Shown here one piece after another: positions 9,551 to 22,358 of a stretch of DNA of 64,000 nt. Within the stretch, counting starts at the first letter, position 1. Each line of letters opens with the position of its first letter. The DNA is taken from assembly GCA_037954235.1 (NCBI GenBank), contig JBBMOA010000016.1, positions 1,059,001-1,123,000 of the forward strand. Direction: 5' to 3'. The translations under genes were made by a program, and so were the position numbers. The notes beneath the pieces are model-generated. The model was not told the origin of the DNA, searched no databases, and saw only the letters and a program-made list of their open reading frames with translations. This DNA is from Aulostomus chinensis (taxonomy: Eukaryota; Chordata; Actinopteri; Syngnathiformes; Aulostomidae).

Positions 9551-10980
9551 GTAGCATACGATGTATATGACATACAGTATATAGCGACCTCCTCCAGACT
9601 TGGTCCCGGGGGTGTCGCCTGAGCCCAGGAGGACTGACGGTACAGAAAAGCTCATGAATGCTTTGAGTTCTGCTCATAAACTTCAACTTCTGAAAACAAA
9701 CACCCAATGACGCAAAGATCCGTCCTCAGACACATAAAGATATTCTGTAGCCACGGTTCCCTCAAGGCCCTCCACCTGCTGGGGGTGGTGTCTGTGGAGT
9801 GGAGCATCAGGAGAAGATGATGGGGGGCTGATGGTTTCTCTCTCTCCCTCTGAGAGAAAATTACATAAAAGCACAGAGTCGGCATGTTTATGAAAATGGG
9901 CCATTACGTGCTGGATTAGCTGCTCCAGGTTTAGTCACTCCAGCGTTGCCCTCACCTCTGCTGTGTGCTGGTGGCATCATCATCTCTGCTGCAGCTCCAG
10001 GTCCTTAGTTGGGAGGAGGGAGTGGCCTGAGACGACCTCTCAGTGACGTCACGCTGGCGGTTTGATTCTCTGCGCCCAGCAACATCGCTGTGGTTACCAG
10101 GCCCTGTGGTCCAGATCTACTCCTGTGAGGACGTGGTCTTCCCAGTTGGGGAATGAGACAAAGGTGGTTAAGACTGAGAAGATTCAGACTTTAGGACGGC
10201 CACATTTACACAAGGTTTTCATATGAAGAAAGCTGTTCCCCCATTAAACCACAACTGAACATCCGTGATTGTTGGAGGACTGAAACTCATGAACGCGGTA
10301 TTGAGATAAATCTGCGTTCTTGCTTTGTTGCTGGCCGCCGTCGACGTCTCTTAACTCACACTGGAAAGAGCGGTTAATTAGCTAATGGTGGCGCTCCTTT
10401 ATTATCACGCTGACGATGCTGTTACGACCTCATTCTCATGCTGATGTGAACTACATCCTGACATCTACATTGACGTCTAAATGGGCCTCTGGAGGAAGAA
10501 ACTCACCTTTGACCTTTTCAGATGAGCAACTTGAGTTCGGCAGCAGGCTGCTGGTGGTGGTGGCGGCGGCGGAGGGATCCGTGCTGGGCGCTTCTGCCTC
10601 TCGACTTTTCACCAACATTTGAAGGAAGACAGAAGAAGAAAGAGGCATTTTATCCTCTTCCTCCTGCCCTTCCTCTTCATCCATCTCTTTCATTCTTAAC
10701 TGTTGCTTTGCACGTTGTTTTCTCATCTCATAAAAGCGAAGGGTCCGTCATTGTGATGCATGCCAGGTTGGTGAGCTGTGACACGAGCACTAACTTTCAT
10801 CTTACATCACTTGATTAATTAAATGGCGGGACATGGCTCTGGTCAGCAGGGCTGTAAAACGCTCACCGTGCGTCCCCAGGCAGCCATGACGCTTCATGTT
10901 TATGGACTCGTCGTACTTAATTATCCCCCACAAAATCTTGTACTAAATGTCATGTAATAATATTTAATGCTCGTGTACCG
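9551..10980. other. Gene-free DNA
   Basis: Unique-looking DNA with a GGTGGTGGTGGCGGCGGCGG patch at 10552-10571. No gene recognised. Confidence 0.4.
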
Positions 10981-11035
10981 TTAGCCGGGGCGGAGTGGCC
11001 GAGACATTAGAGGGGTCGCAGGTTTGCTCCCCATA
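10981..11035 (+). repeat. Possible degenerate tRNA-like (SINE head) fragment
   Basis: GAGTGGCCGAGACATTAGA followed by GCAGGTTTGCTCCCC resembles the A-box and B-box order of a Ser/Leu-type tRNA. No cloverleaf can be closed, so it is at most a SINE-head fossil. Confidence 0.25.
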
Positions 11036-14000
11036 ACAGTCTCCTGTGACCTTGCAGGATGTTGACCTCTAGTCCTCTCATTCATTCATGCGTCCACCAG
11101 CAGGGGAGTTTGACGTCCCCCCAGTCAAGATCCAGGTTTGGCTCCTGATGAAGATTTTCTCACTGAAGAGTGTTTGTGCACTACTCAGAGTCTTTGCTGC
11201 TGCAGAAATGCGAGAGAGAACAATAACAGTTTAAAAAATCCAACGTCTCTGTTCACCAGACGTGGTCGGCATGTCCACATTTGGTGCAAACGTTAATCTG
11301 TATGGTCTTGAGACACCTCCCAATGTCCGCCTTCGCAGCTCCAGAGCAGAACTCCTCCCAACACTCCCAGGCTGGAGTCTCCAGACGGAAGGAGAGTGAA
11401 GCAGGTCTGGGACGAATCTCCTGGTTAATTGTCCATCGCCCTGAGATGGGGCTCCACCCCCGGCTCATTACCCCCAGCCTCCACCAGAACAACGGCAGAT
11501 AGATTATTGCTGTTTTGTCCTCGCTGCAGCTTTCTACGGTGTCCTGTGAGTAGATTAGAGCAGACCACTGAAACACTACAGTTACTACAGGAAGAACTCC
11601 TGACTTTGTAAAGGTTGTAATATGGTGCAGTAATTGCTGATCCAATAGCTTCTGAACAATAATATGTAGCATGTGGTCCTACCAGCACAGACCAGGATCT
11701 GCCTGACCGAGTGGCGCGGGGCCCTGGATGTTAACAGCTTCAGGGCCTCCTGCAGTGTAAACAGCTTGAGACACCTGGAAGAGAGGACATGCTAGCAGCT
11801 AGCAGCTTCTTGTTTTTCAGAGCTTGACGTGCAGTACTCGATTCCACTGCGTGCTGTAAAGAGTGCTGGCCGAGTTAACGTGAATGTGTTTGATGATGTG
11901 ACGTTGGATTCCGTGCTCAGTGATGCTAGCTGCCTAGCCACCTTGCCAACGCTATTTTTCTAGATGAAAGATGGCTGGATCGCTCCACAGCACAGACGAC
12001 CAGACCACTGTCGCTTCAGGGCCACGGGCAGCGCTGGTGTGTCGTCCAGCAGCTCATCCTGGCGCCTCGGCTGTCTTGTGCGCCGCCCCGGAGGCAAGTG
12101 CAAGAACTTGCATCTAGATTTATATTTGTGTTGTGATAGCGGGCCAGTAACGGGACTGGCAGAACGGAAGAACAGGACATCACAGTGGTTCCGGGGGGTC
12201 ACAAGGGCCTGGACCAGAACCTGAGCTGCTTCCTTGGTGAGCAACGACGGACTTGTCTGGATCTTCTAGACGTGGATGAATCCGTGGCGTCGGAGCGATG
12301 AGTCGGTTCTGTCCAGCTCTCGCCAGCCGCTCAGAGATGCGTGTCCAGCTGATAATGAGCAGCTGCTGAAGGATCTATTTGACCTGTGGCAGCTTCATCA
12401 ATACAAAACGCTGTGAGGAAAAAAGAAAGGTCAGACGTCTCCCGATGTCAGGAGGAGGGCGGGTGGAGGCGTCATGCCCTGAGCTGCACCACTGCCTGAC
12501 TTTTAGCAAAAATCAAGCTGTAACCTTCGTGTTTCCTCAGCAGCCATTGATAGGATGCGCTTTGAAAAAGCCTTTTGAGCCGTGAATGCAGCCGGGGACG
12601 TCTTCCATTAAGAAAACATTTTTTCAACTCCCATTCATGCAGGGTCAACAATTCTTTTACCCTGTGCAGTGTGCCATCTCGTCTCCATTTTCCTATTTTT
12701 CATCTTTAGCCACATTTTCCTGCTATGCTACTCTTGGTAGAAGAGAAAAGGTAAAATGCTTGAGGAGGGACAATGAGTCCTTGCTGTTGAGTCTCACTGA
12801 TTCAAAAAGAAGCTTTGAGTCAAAACCACACTCATACAGTAGTAAAGCAGATTACGATGAAGGCGTCAATACCCGAGACATTGAATATCAGTAAACGAAG
12901 AGCGATGCAGAGCCAAAGCTAATGTGTCTCATCAGTTCAAAAGCAGTTCTTTTAGAGTTATTAAGAATTTAGAGCAGCCTGAGGGAGCGTGAGGAGCGTT
13001 TAATAGACGCTCAGAGGAAGAAGGCTGCCTCTGTTAGGAGAGAACTTGTAGAGTTAGTGAGGAATGATTTGTGTAAAGACAGAAAATGAAAAGAAGGTGA
13101 CGGAACACAAAACATCAAGAATACAGAGCAAGATTACAGGAACAGATCCGGCTAATAGAACAACAACAGAACATGTTTATATGACCCAGAACACATAAAA
13201 CTCCATGACTGACTGATAGAAGAGAGAGTAGTCCATCACTGACGGGTGCAAGGAAGGACAGACTCCACTAAAATAACTGAGACGTTAATTAAAGCGATAC
13301 GAAAGATAATAAAGACAGAGTTATAAGATAAACCGTCAGCAGCAGCAGAAACAAAGCTCTTACCGCCGTGGAAACTCTTCCTCACTCGTCCGTGGAGCAA
13401 CATTTCAGAAGAACGGACATTTGTGAGGACACAGTGAGGATGAGGAGGTGGGTCGTGTTCATGGGGGACACACGGCTGTCTGTATATTCCTAGTTGGGGT
13501 CATTTGTAATAAGTGGGGTACTTGTTAGATATCACGTGAGCAAAGGGAGACCTCATAACCCCTCTTGACTCTGTTATTCTTGTCTGTTCTGTTTTAGATT
13601 AGTTTTTATTCTGATGAATCAACAAATCCATCCCCAGAAGCATTTAGAAAGTCAGAGAGGAGCCTCTGCTCTGAGGTTGAGACACGTCACCTCTCAGCCC
13701 GTCGCTATCGTCTCACCTTTAGGGTTATCAGGTGTTTCACTCGTTCTCGTGAGGAACGAAAGTGACTCTTTGGTGTTTTACTCCTTCAGTGAGGTCAGAA
13801 TCACCCTTTAACAGCAGTTAGAGGAGAGAGAGAAAGCGTGTTCTTTTTAAACCTTCACGGTCGTCTGTTGCCATTCACCCGCCGCCCCGGATCACGCTGC
13901 ACGCAGCCGTGTAGGTCTTGTATAATGGGGCATGACTCTGACTGGAGACAGAGGACAGATAATGAACATGGGTGAGAGGACGGAATCGCAGTCATTCTTC

Positions 14001-14384
14001 AGGAGTGATGGAGGAAGCCGGTCCTCGAGCTGCCGGCCTGCATTCAGGCACTAATACTCAGTTCATAGAGACCAGAGAGAGCCGACGTGAACGTGAGAGG
14101 AGAGACGCAGGAAGAGGAAGGAGTGGCTGACAAACAGAGACGTCTGCTCAGTCAACCACTTGTGGACGTATCAGGCTAATAGTCCCGTTCAGTACCGCCG
14201 GCGAGGACATCCATTGTGATGGCAAATCTAGGCCATGATGGAGAACCATTAATAGTGGCTAATAAGGAAGCTTCCCTCAGCCCAGAAATGAAGTCATCAT
14301 GGCGGTTGGAGGGTGGCCTGAGGCGGCGAGAGAAAGGGATGCTGGAGAGCGGTGGATATAAGAGGATAGAACCAGAGAACACAG

Positions 14385-14385
<1 letters not shown>
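11036..14385. other. Gene-free DNA, one possible SINE-tail fossil
   Basis: At 11425-11515, GGGGCTCCACCCCC followed by GAACAACGGCAGATAG weakly resembles the 3' end of the main SINE family. The stretch 12530-12760 has the even, word-poor texture often seen in conserved noncoding DNA. No exon is supported anywhere in this block. Confidence 0.4.
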
Positions 14386-14427
<42 letters not shown>

Positions 14428-14437
14428 TGTGTGTGTG
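14386..14437. repeat. (GT)n microsatellite with GCGC interruption
   Basis: GT array of about 20 units, interrupted by GCGCG near its right end. Confidence 0.95.
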
Positions 14438-15396
14438 CACGCGGGATGAGAAGAGTGAAAGAACGAGAACAAATGGTCCCAAGGGAGCACTCATCCAGGA
14501 TCTAATATAGTCGTATTCCCTCTGTATGTCTGTTAATTACTTCCTCTGTAGCATCACGCTGGTAGCTGGAATACCTGGAAAATGAACCGCCAGCACAATG
14601 AACTGTATCTGGGTTAATTACTTCATCCTCTGCCGCCGCCGCCGCCGCCGCCGCCACTCGGCGTGCTCGTCTCTGGCTCACTGCCTCCAGCCAGTGTTTA
14701 ACACCCAAACTGAATTTCACACTAAATAAGCATGAAGTCAGAAAACAAGCTAAAATGTGTGATGATGATAATCCACAATGAAAGTGATAATAGAATAAAG
14801 TTGGCAAATAATTTCACGAGTTGGTCAAATAAAGAGAACGTTTGTAGGTGCAGAACATTTTTCAGGGGGAACGTCTGGAACGGTTCCAGAGTCACATTTG
14901 ACAAAAATGGACAGCAGATTTCCTGCGATGTCACTGCTCAGCAACGTTTCTCTCCAGGTTTCATGAATAAATTCGAACGAAATCAGAAACTAAAGGCATA
15001 TTAGAAAAATCTACACGCCTCACCACCACAACTGTAACGCATAATTAGGCAGAGCTGATTACCACAATCATCAGTCGACCACGAGGCTAGCAGTCGCGTG
15101 CTGGCGCCCCTCAGCCCGTCTCCACGCCGCTCGCAGCTGTAAATAACATCTGAAAATTAGTAAAGAGGGAATCAACACAGAAAAGGACAAATAACAAATA
15201 AATGAGATGAAAAGAGAAAATAATGAAGGCTCAATAACTGCTCGAACAGAGGAAAGCAACATCAGCACACGTCACAAATGATCAAAGCATCGAGTGAAAA
15301 TAAAAGGAAAATCCCACTTTTATTTTCACTAAATGACTACAGGTGTATCATTTAGGTTGATTGAATGAATTCCTTCATCTACCCACCCTGCACTGT
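14438..15396. other. Gene-free DNA with a (GCC)n tract
   Basis: Includes a GCC trinucleotide array of about eight units (14631-14655). The flank 14515-14625 contains two TTAATTAC words and looks evenly composed; conserved noncoding DNA is possible but unproven. Confidence 0.5.
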
Positions 15397-15419
15397 CCCC
15401 CCCCCCCCCCCCCCCCCCC
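15397..15419. repeat. Poly(C) tract, 23 bases
   Basis: The longest homopolymer in the window. Confidence 0.95.
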
Positions 15420-15719
15420 ATTCCCTCGCGAGCTTCTCGCCGTCTCTGAGAACTGATCCGACCATGTCAGTGGAGCGGAACATAAAAGAGAGTGTGAGCA
15501 TGGAAGGAGGCGGCGTGAGAGTGAGCTCTAACAATACGCCGTGTTATTAAAATGTCAAACACAAAGGATGACAGTAAAATGAGATGAAGAAGCGCAGAAG
15601 CATGTGAGAAAGAAGAAGAGGTGGAGGAGTGGGAGGGGCCAGGACGGCGGCTGACAGACCGCTGGTCACTTATTCATCCACTTTTAACTTAAAGACAGAA
15701 TCAGTGAATTGGAGGGTCC
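15420..15719. other. Gene-free DNA
   Basis: Purine-rich GAAGAAGAGG stretches near 15590-15640; nothing else recognised. Confidence 0.4.

Positions 15720-15766
<47 letters not shown>
15720..15766. repeat. (CA)n microsatellite
   Basis: About 23 CA units. Confidence 0.97.
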
Positions 15767-15769
<3 letters not shown>

Positions 15770-16018
15770 TGCGTTGCTGTACTGTCACTACGAGTTATGA
15801 AGTTCTTCAGCCCTCGGTGATGACAGCGATGACCGTGTCTCAGCTGAAGGGAACCCTGCGTCACAGGCGAATCCAGCAACATCCCGAACATCTGTGTGGT
15901 TGTCTGACGCCCTCGCAGCATATTTGTGAGTTTCATCTGACGGACTCGATCAATAATCCAGCAGAGGTCACATGGTCAAATTGGAATGTGGCGGTTGAGG
16001 GATGATTCTGTGGACGCC

Positions 16019-16038
16019 GGGGGGGGGGGGGGGGGGGG
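16019..16038. repeat. Poly(G) tract, 20 bases
   Basis: Uninterrupted G run just beside a minus-strand SINE. Confidence 0.95.
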
Positions 16039-16059
16039 CGTGTTACACCTCTGCTTTTG

Positions 16060-16231
16060 TTCAATCATTTGTTTCATCCGTCACCAGTCGCAGGCCATCA
16101 GGAGCAATCAGGGTTCAGTGTCTTGCTCAAGGACGCTTGGACGTGGTCACCGGGGGAAGTGGGGTTCAAACCAGCAACCCTTCGCTTGCTGGACGGCCAT
16201 GCTACCTTTGAGCCACACCACCCCTTCATTT
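16060..16231 (-). mobile_element. tRNA-derived SINE, second family
   Basis: On the minus strand it begins GGGTGGTGTGGCTCAAAGG, with an A-box-like TGGCTCAAAGG. The B-box-like GGTTTGAACCCC comes about 45 bases later. Next is the body GTCCTTGAGCAAGACACTGA and ATTGCTCCTGATGG, a phrase widely repeated in teleost genomes. The 3' end fades into unique sequence near 16060. No target duplication is evident. Fragments of the same body lie at 30.45 kb and perhaps 51.58 kb. Confidence 0.75.
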
Positions 16232-16264
16232 GTATCACGTTTTTAATTTCTTCTCGACACAGGC

Positions 16265-16265
<1 letters not shown>

Positions 16266-16332
<67 letters not shown>
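16266..16332. repeat. (GT)n microsatellite
   Basis: About 33 uninterrupted GT units. Confidence 0.97.
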
Positions 16333-16334
<2 letters not shown>

Positions 16335-17772
16335 TGACAGGTTCTGGTGGGAGCATCAACAGGAACTTCTCTCTACTTTTGCTCAAAGAGAGCGTTCACA
16401 GAGCTACTGCCTGGCCTAACCAGCTGACCCCAGGACGGCGTTGAGTAAGAGCAGCCAGGAGGGGGGAGAGCGTCACGTCTACAGTGTGGAATGAAAACTT
16501 CTGGATTCTCAGAGTTTCTGGGAATTTTCCTCCCTCTTCATTTTACTGCCAGAAAACAGACGGCCATCCCTCGCTGTCCTCCCGCTCACCAGCTGTGAAG
16601 ACAACAGAAGAACCAGGAAACGCTCGTGTTGTTATGTTTGGCTCCCAGAGATTCAGAATTGTGTCAGACAGAAATGTCAATCTCAAGCCTCAATCTGAGG
16701 CATTTCATGGAAGGTCAAAGGTCAAAGGAGAGAGGCTGCAGGGAAGGAAGCTGTCCAAGGACCAGGGTGTAAACGAACCAGCCTCAGATGGTGATGACAT
16801 CATCGCTGATAATCAACCAAGCTGTTGAGCTCCATATCAGAACGGCAGGTGAAGCTGAGGCTGGATCTTACAGGTAGAGAGACGCCACACTGTGATTGGT
16901 TGTGTACATGTCACAGTCCCTCACGCCCTGTAACAGATTTAGAGACTAAGGGCAACCTCCTGGACCCAGAATATGCATCACTGTGCTGGACACGCCCCCA
17001 AAGGCACCTGCCCCTGAAGCTTCGGACTGCAACCTACGCAGTTGATGTGTAGTTGTATTCAGAGTGTGTGTGTGTGTGTAGTTTTAGCTTGTGTGTGTTT
17101 GACTGGACTTCATCTTTGCTCTTGATAACGGTCAGACAGCCCTAACCTCCCTCAGGGGATCATGACGTGTCATTTTTTCATGATTATGTAGATATGCTGA
17201 GAAGCAGGTCAAAGGTCACATTTCAACTCATTAGGCTCTTATTTCAAGTGGTTGAATGAGTGGGAAGTTCCGTCTCCCCTGCTGTCACCGCTGGTTCAGA
17301 ACTGCACGAAGCACGACGCTGCATCTGTGGACACACACGTGAACTTTGAGCAAAGATCTTTTGAATTTAACGGGGGGGGGGGGGGTAGCTGCCGTAGTCA
17401 TGGCAACAGCTTTTTGAAACTGCATGTCATTGTTGTGACAAGAGGACATGTTAGGAGAGCGGTGAGAGCGATGATGTCGTGGCGGGGAGAGTGATGCGAG
17501 GAGACAGTCAGTGTGAGCCTCCCAGAAGAAGAAAGATCTCAGTATTTAGCCCATTATTTCCGCGGGCCGGGTCAGAACGAATGGGAGTCAGTTAGAGAGT
17601 GAATAGTCGTCCTCAAAGGCTCGGCTGTTATTCTCTGTCTGAAAAGTGACACTCCAGTAGAAGTGTTCCACTTTAGCGTGGCCTTGGGAGGTTAGAGGCA
17701 TGAATGTCAGAGTTGATTTCACACTCTGTAACTCTCTGGACTGGGTGATAGATGTGGCCGCTCTGTGTCTGT

Positions 17773-17803
<31 letters not shown>

Positions 17804-19970
17804 TGGAGGTGTCTGGATGTACAACCAGAACACTCACATCAACGCACACAAGAAGACAGGATTCAGTATGAGGTCAAAGGTCACACTCCACCATTTCCTG
17901 GCCAAGAATGAATACGCTTCAAAAACGAGCCTCGATCTAAAATTAGAGCTTCAGTTCTGGAAGCCTGACACGAGAAACAGCAGAAGAAGAAGAAGAGTTT
18001 GGCCTGGTAAATCACTGGAATGCAGCTCTGGTTCCATTCTGTTCCTTAGGCCGCGTGTCATGGTTCCCTGGTGGTACCAGAAGTGGACCAAACAAGCAGA
18101 CTAGGACCATGTGAGAGAGGTGGGGTGAACGTGGCGGGACCTCCACTGGTCACACTCACGCCACGTCAATCTCGTGTTTCAAACTCTCATACTGGATGAT
18201 GCGTTGTTTCTGGAGTGTTTGATGTTTTTCAGTGTTGCTGTCAGCCTGTGGGGTCGCCAGGGTCGACGGCGTCACGGAGGGTCAGCAGCACAAACACCTT
18301 CAGGAATTCAAGACGTCAACGATGAGTGACCAAGAAACCAATGGTGACATCTAATGTTGAGCCCCGAGTAAAAGACCAAAGTCAGGTGACAACAAGCTCA
18401 AGAAACAGACGTCACGTGACTCGATGAGCTCACCGGGTTTCAATCAGCTCCACGTCCTGAAGTCCATTGTTAGCGTGTTGACAATTTGACAATTATTCCT
18501 CCTCTTGCTGTTATTTTCCTCCTTGTCCACATCGATTGGCTCGGCTCTCTTTGCTCCGACTGCTTTTGTCTCCGTGCTCTGCCATTCTCCTCTCATCCCA
18601 CCCCCCCGTTCGCGGCGTCACCTCCGTCATTCAGGAGCACAATGCCACACGGCTTATTTCAGTAATAGGATAGTCCATTATCTGACTGTGTCCATCCAAC
18701 AAGGTGCACGTCTCCTCGCCTTCACCTCCTGCAGGATGGAGGGATGATTAGAGGGAGAAGCCTTGAACGGGGACAGGTGGAGGTAGAGCGAGAGGAGGGA
18801 GGCGGGTGTAAACCAGACCACAGGGCCAGTAAACGAGTGAGAGCTCCTCCATCTCTCCATCTTTCGTCTGTTTCATCAGTTGATTGCTGCTATCAGATAG
18901 ATTGAAGGAGGCTCCGTCTCTCCGTCTGACTGTCTCCATAACGCCGCCGCGACTTGATTAGCTTTTCATCACCGACCGCCGCTTTCCACTCAGTCTTCTT
19001 CTGTTGTAGCTCTCATTGAAGCAGGCGAGGTGCCAGGTAATGTTCTTATTCCACCGCTCAGATGGAGGAAACACAAACAGTCACACCTGAGGACAGAATT
19101 AGTCTCTGCAGAACCTTTGTTTTCTCACGGAAACAAAGGATTCGCTCCGCTGCGTCACACAACACCGCACTTCACCTTTTTTTTGCTATTAGTCTATAAA
19201 TTGAGCTCTGCAAGACCCTGAAAAATCCTTTTTTAGACATGAGACTACGTGAGTCCCTGGATCCTCCATGTTTTTGGAGGCCTACTTGTAGTGTTATTTT
19301 TCAACTCTGTGAATTTGCTCTTTCATCGCATCACTTCGATAAATTCATTGCTTTTTGAGATTAGAATCCACACAATCTGACCTTTAGATTATACAACGGG
19401 TCACTTGGCAGTCTCTTTTATTTGGAGCAGCTAAATTTCCACCATTGAATCTTGCGGTGTTCATGAAGTCCTCCATTACCTGCTCCCGTGATGTATGTTG
19501 AGTTCACATCTGCCACGAGGTCCATTAGTCACCTGCTCACTCCGTCTGTCGCTCAGCCGTGAGTGTGGATCTTGTGATGAGATTTTTCTCCTTCATAATC
19601 AGATTTATCTCTCCCGTTGATATCTGCCGGCCAATTATGAAAACAGAGCAGCCGGCCGGCCCAGGCATCATAAAACTATCTCATCTTAGACTTAAAAATG
19701 TCATTTCCACAGTAATGCCTTCTTAATTTCGGCCCGTCAGTGACTCATCCTGCCGGCCGACACGCAGCCAGCGAACTGATCTGCAAAACGGAACGATGAA
19801 ACGGCCCTGGCCCCTCATGTTCAAACTTTATTTCCAGCCTAATATATTAGAAATTCAACGGCTGAATAAATCAGCGGTGCTGAATTTCATATTAATAATA
19901 ATCACATCAGCCAGAGAGCCCAGAGTGACTTATGATTTTATAGATGGATTACGCTGCAGTTTATTGCTGT

Positions 19971-19972
<2 letters not shown>
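16333..19972. other. Gene-free DNA with a G run and a CA array
   Basis: Contains a 14-base G run (17372-17385) and a CA array (17772-17800). The stretch 19560-19970 is AT-rich with many TAAT-type words (AATATATTAGAAATTC, ATTAATAATAATC) and three GCCGGCC words. It is a candidate conserved noncoding segment by texture only. Confidence 0.45.

Positions 19973-20015
<43 letters not shown>
19973..20015. repeat. (GT)n microsatellite
   Basis: About 21 GT units. Confidence 0.97.
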
Positions 20016-20019
<4 letters not shown>

Positions 20020-20361
20020 ATAAAGGCCTCTTTTCCCATCAACACTAATCAGACATTTACTTTTTAACAGAAAAGTGAAAGTGAAAGTTTACAGATGCTT
20101 GCAGCTGCCAGCTGGATGTGAAGGAGTCGGTTCTTCTCACTGCTGGTGTTTGTTGTTTGCAGTGTCGTCATGTTGCCTGATTTGAGCAAATATCCAAGTG
20201 AGTAGAAACCAAACCAGTGGCCAGAATCAAGCTGGTTCACACTTCCGCAAATCTCAGTTTTGTTTTTGTCATTCGCTGAAGCTTTGGCTTGTTGAAATGC
20301 TAGTAATAAACTGTAACTGTAGAACCTGTGGCTCAACTCACCACAAAAAATGCATTGAGCA

Positions 20362-20455
20362 CATCGGTCTCTGCTAGCTTCAAGCTAACTATACGTGGCT
20401 GGCCCTTTCTACATTCCAGAGTCCCTCAGAAGTAACACAGGAGGAAAAAAAATGT
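20362..20455 (-). repeat. Unclassified interspersed repeat, copy E
   Basis: On the minus strand it reads GTTACTTCTGAGGGACTCTG, GAATGTAGAAAGGGCCAGCC and TTAGCTTGAAGCTAGCAGAG, in the same order as copy C (9.4 kb) and copy A (46.0 kb). Confidence 0.6.
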
Positions 20456-21644
20456 CTTTGTGCGCTCAAGACTCCAAGTAGTGAGAACTCCAAAGTTTAA
20501 AATACAAGCTTGTATCATTTTATGGTCTGTTAGGCTTGGATAAACACTGAGGCTTCACCTCACAATCGAAAACAGGCTTTCATAGACCGACGGACCAAAC
20601 GCGACTGACGTGACTTCAGCGTAGGGAACAAGCAGGTGTGTGTTTATCAGCCACTTGAGGATTCTCGTCCACAAAAGCGGAGAGGAATACTACTGTTGCT
20701 GTACTACTGCTCCTTTCAGACATTCTAAGACTTCAGGTGACAGTGTCGATGTTGTAGGGTCAATCATTGTGGTTTCAACAAAAATAAAGTTTAGGATTTG
20801 CATGCTAGCGGGACCTCAAATCTCTAAAAAATCTCATATTTAATTACTACTGCACTACCACTACCACTACCACTACTACTACTACTACTAATTTGTTGTC
20901 ATACTGCTGCTTTTAGCATGGAACTGTGGGCACTGCAGAAACAAACGTGGCCCTTGTGATGGCTAACTGGTCTGGTCCAGCTGTCTTTGACTGTCCCCTG
21001 TCCGTCCCTCCATCCCTCGTTATATACGACGGACAAAGTGGGACTTGAGGCTTCCAAGTCAGACACGTAGAACCACAGAAAGACACGTAGAACCACAGAC
21101 AGACACCAGTATAGTTTGACTAATCCATTCATCAAGAGTTCATGTGTCACTAATGACACCAGCAACCTTCTTGATCCAGCTAACCGTTAGCATTTTCTCC
21201 ACTATTGAGTGCTATTGATGCTAGTGAATGTTTCTATCAGTGTTGGACATGAGTGGGTCAATAGGTCAAGCTGATGGACTGACACCTTTAAGGTACCATG
21301 TGGTCACACACCAGTCAAGTGCAGCTCCGCTGTGCAGGAGGAGCAGCGTCTCTTCTGGCAGCAGCAAAAGAAAATCAGGAGGTTTCTTTTTTCTACTGCT
21401 GCGATGGTTCCACCATCTGCCGTCGCCAGACAGCAACGTGGTGAGCAAAGATCTGATGCCAAACTGTTGATAAAATTGTAAAACACTCTGCAGAAGCTAG
21501 AAGTGCCTGTCAAGCTGATCACAAGTCAGATTTGTTTTCCTCACTCTTGTTCACATTCTCCAGTCTCTGCTCCATGTAGCGCCGCTAACGCTGCGGAGGG
21601 AAAGGCAGCCTCCTCTTATACTAGTTGGGTCCTCTTACACCACC
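20456..21644. other. Gene-free DNA with a trinucleotide array
   Basis: Contains an ACT/ACC array (20851-20889) and a tandem pair of 22-bp units with GACACGTAGAACCACAGA (21062-21104). No gene recognised. Confidence 0.5.
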
Positions 21645-21830
21645 AGAGTGTGTGTACCTGTGTCACTCCTAGTGTGGGGGTTTGCACAGGGACAATGTGG
21701 GGACTCGCTTCCTTATGGGAACAAAATGCAAGTCCCCACAAGGTAATCATTGAATTTTAGAGACTTAGGGTTAGGTTTAGGTTTAGGTTAGGCTTAGGCT
21801 AGGGTTAGACAAGTGTTAGGGGAAGGGGAA
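21645..21830. repeat. Interspersed repeat with GTGGGGACT dyad and TTAGGG-like array
   Basis: GTGGGGACT (21697-21705) is inverted as AGTCCCCAC (21731-21739). A degenerate TTAGGG/TTAGGTT run follows at 21768-21815. The order of GTCCCCAC words next to a telomere-like run is, to my knowledge, a recurrent arrangement in fish genomes. The class is uncertain, perhaps a nonautonomous DNA element. Confidence 0.5.
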
Positions 21831-22142
21831 AATCTCCTCTCCATCCAGGAGAGGATGAGCACGGGCACGTACAATCAGGTAAGTATCCTCCGACAGATTT
21901 TTTGTTAAAAGATCAAATTTTAAAATGTTTAAAAAGAGGAAAAACTTTTATCTCCACAGGATGGGCGGAGTAATGTCCACTGGGTAAAGGGCCACCGGTG
22001 GATTTGAGCTCCTGATGTTGGATTTGGACATCAAGGGGCATAACCTCGCGACCCTCCGTAAGTCACCATGGTAAGTATCATGTTTGTATTTGTAGGGCAA
22101 GTTAAAGAATTTTTTAAAAGGGGGGTTTTTCTTTTGAGACTA
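21831..22142. other. Region 3' of the Penelope-like remnant
   Basis: No coding signal. It may hold the 3' untranslated part of the minus-strand retroelement that ends at 22143, but I cannot place its boundary. Confidence 0.35.
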
Positions 22143-22340
22143 AAAATGAAAAAAACTACAAATCCCAGCGCCCATAAGGGTCAAACTGGTCACACCCTGT
22201 TCTCTGAAGTGGCGATGGATGAGGGCTGTCTCTGTATGCCTTTTTATACAACAGATATGTTGTTTCAGTCTGTCCTTTAGTTTATTCTTTGTTTGTCCCT
22301 CGTATATTTTTCTACAGTGATTCCACTGGATCACATATAG
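22143..22340 (-). pseudogene. GIY-YIG endonuclease-like C-terminus
   Basis: A 64-residue frame contains KIYEGQTKNKLKDRLKQHI followed by a CCIKRHTETALIHRHFREQG region. It matches the second half of the GIY-YIG fold: a tyrosine-glycine strand, then the helix with the catalytic arginine (KDR). In the family this domain nicks target DNA. The first GIY strand and the usual cysteine-rich linker are not readable in frame. Confidence 0.7.
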
Positions 22341-22358
22341 GGTTGGAGGACTCGGGAC

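Noticed and set aside
21768..21815. True telomere
   Set aside because: Only a short degenerate TTAGGG/TTAGGTT run, embedded in an interspersed repeat and followed by ordinary sequence.
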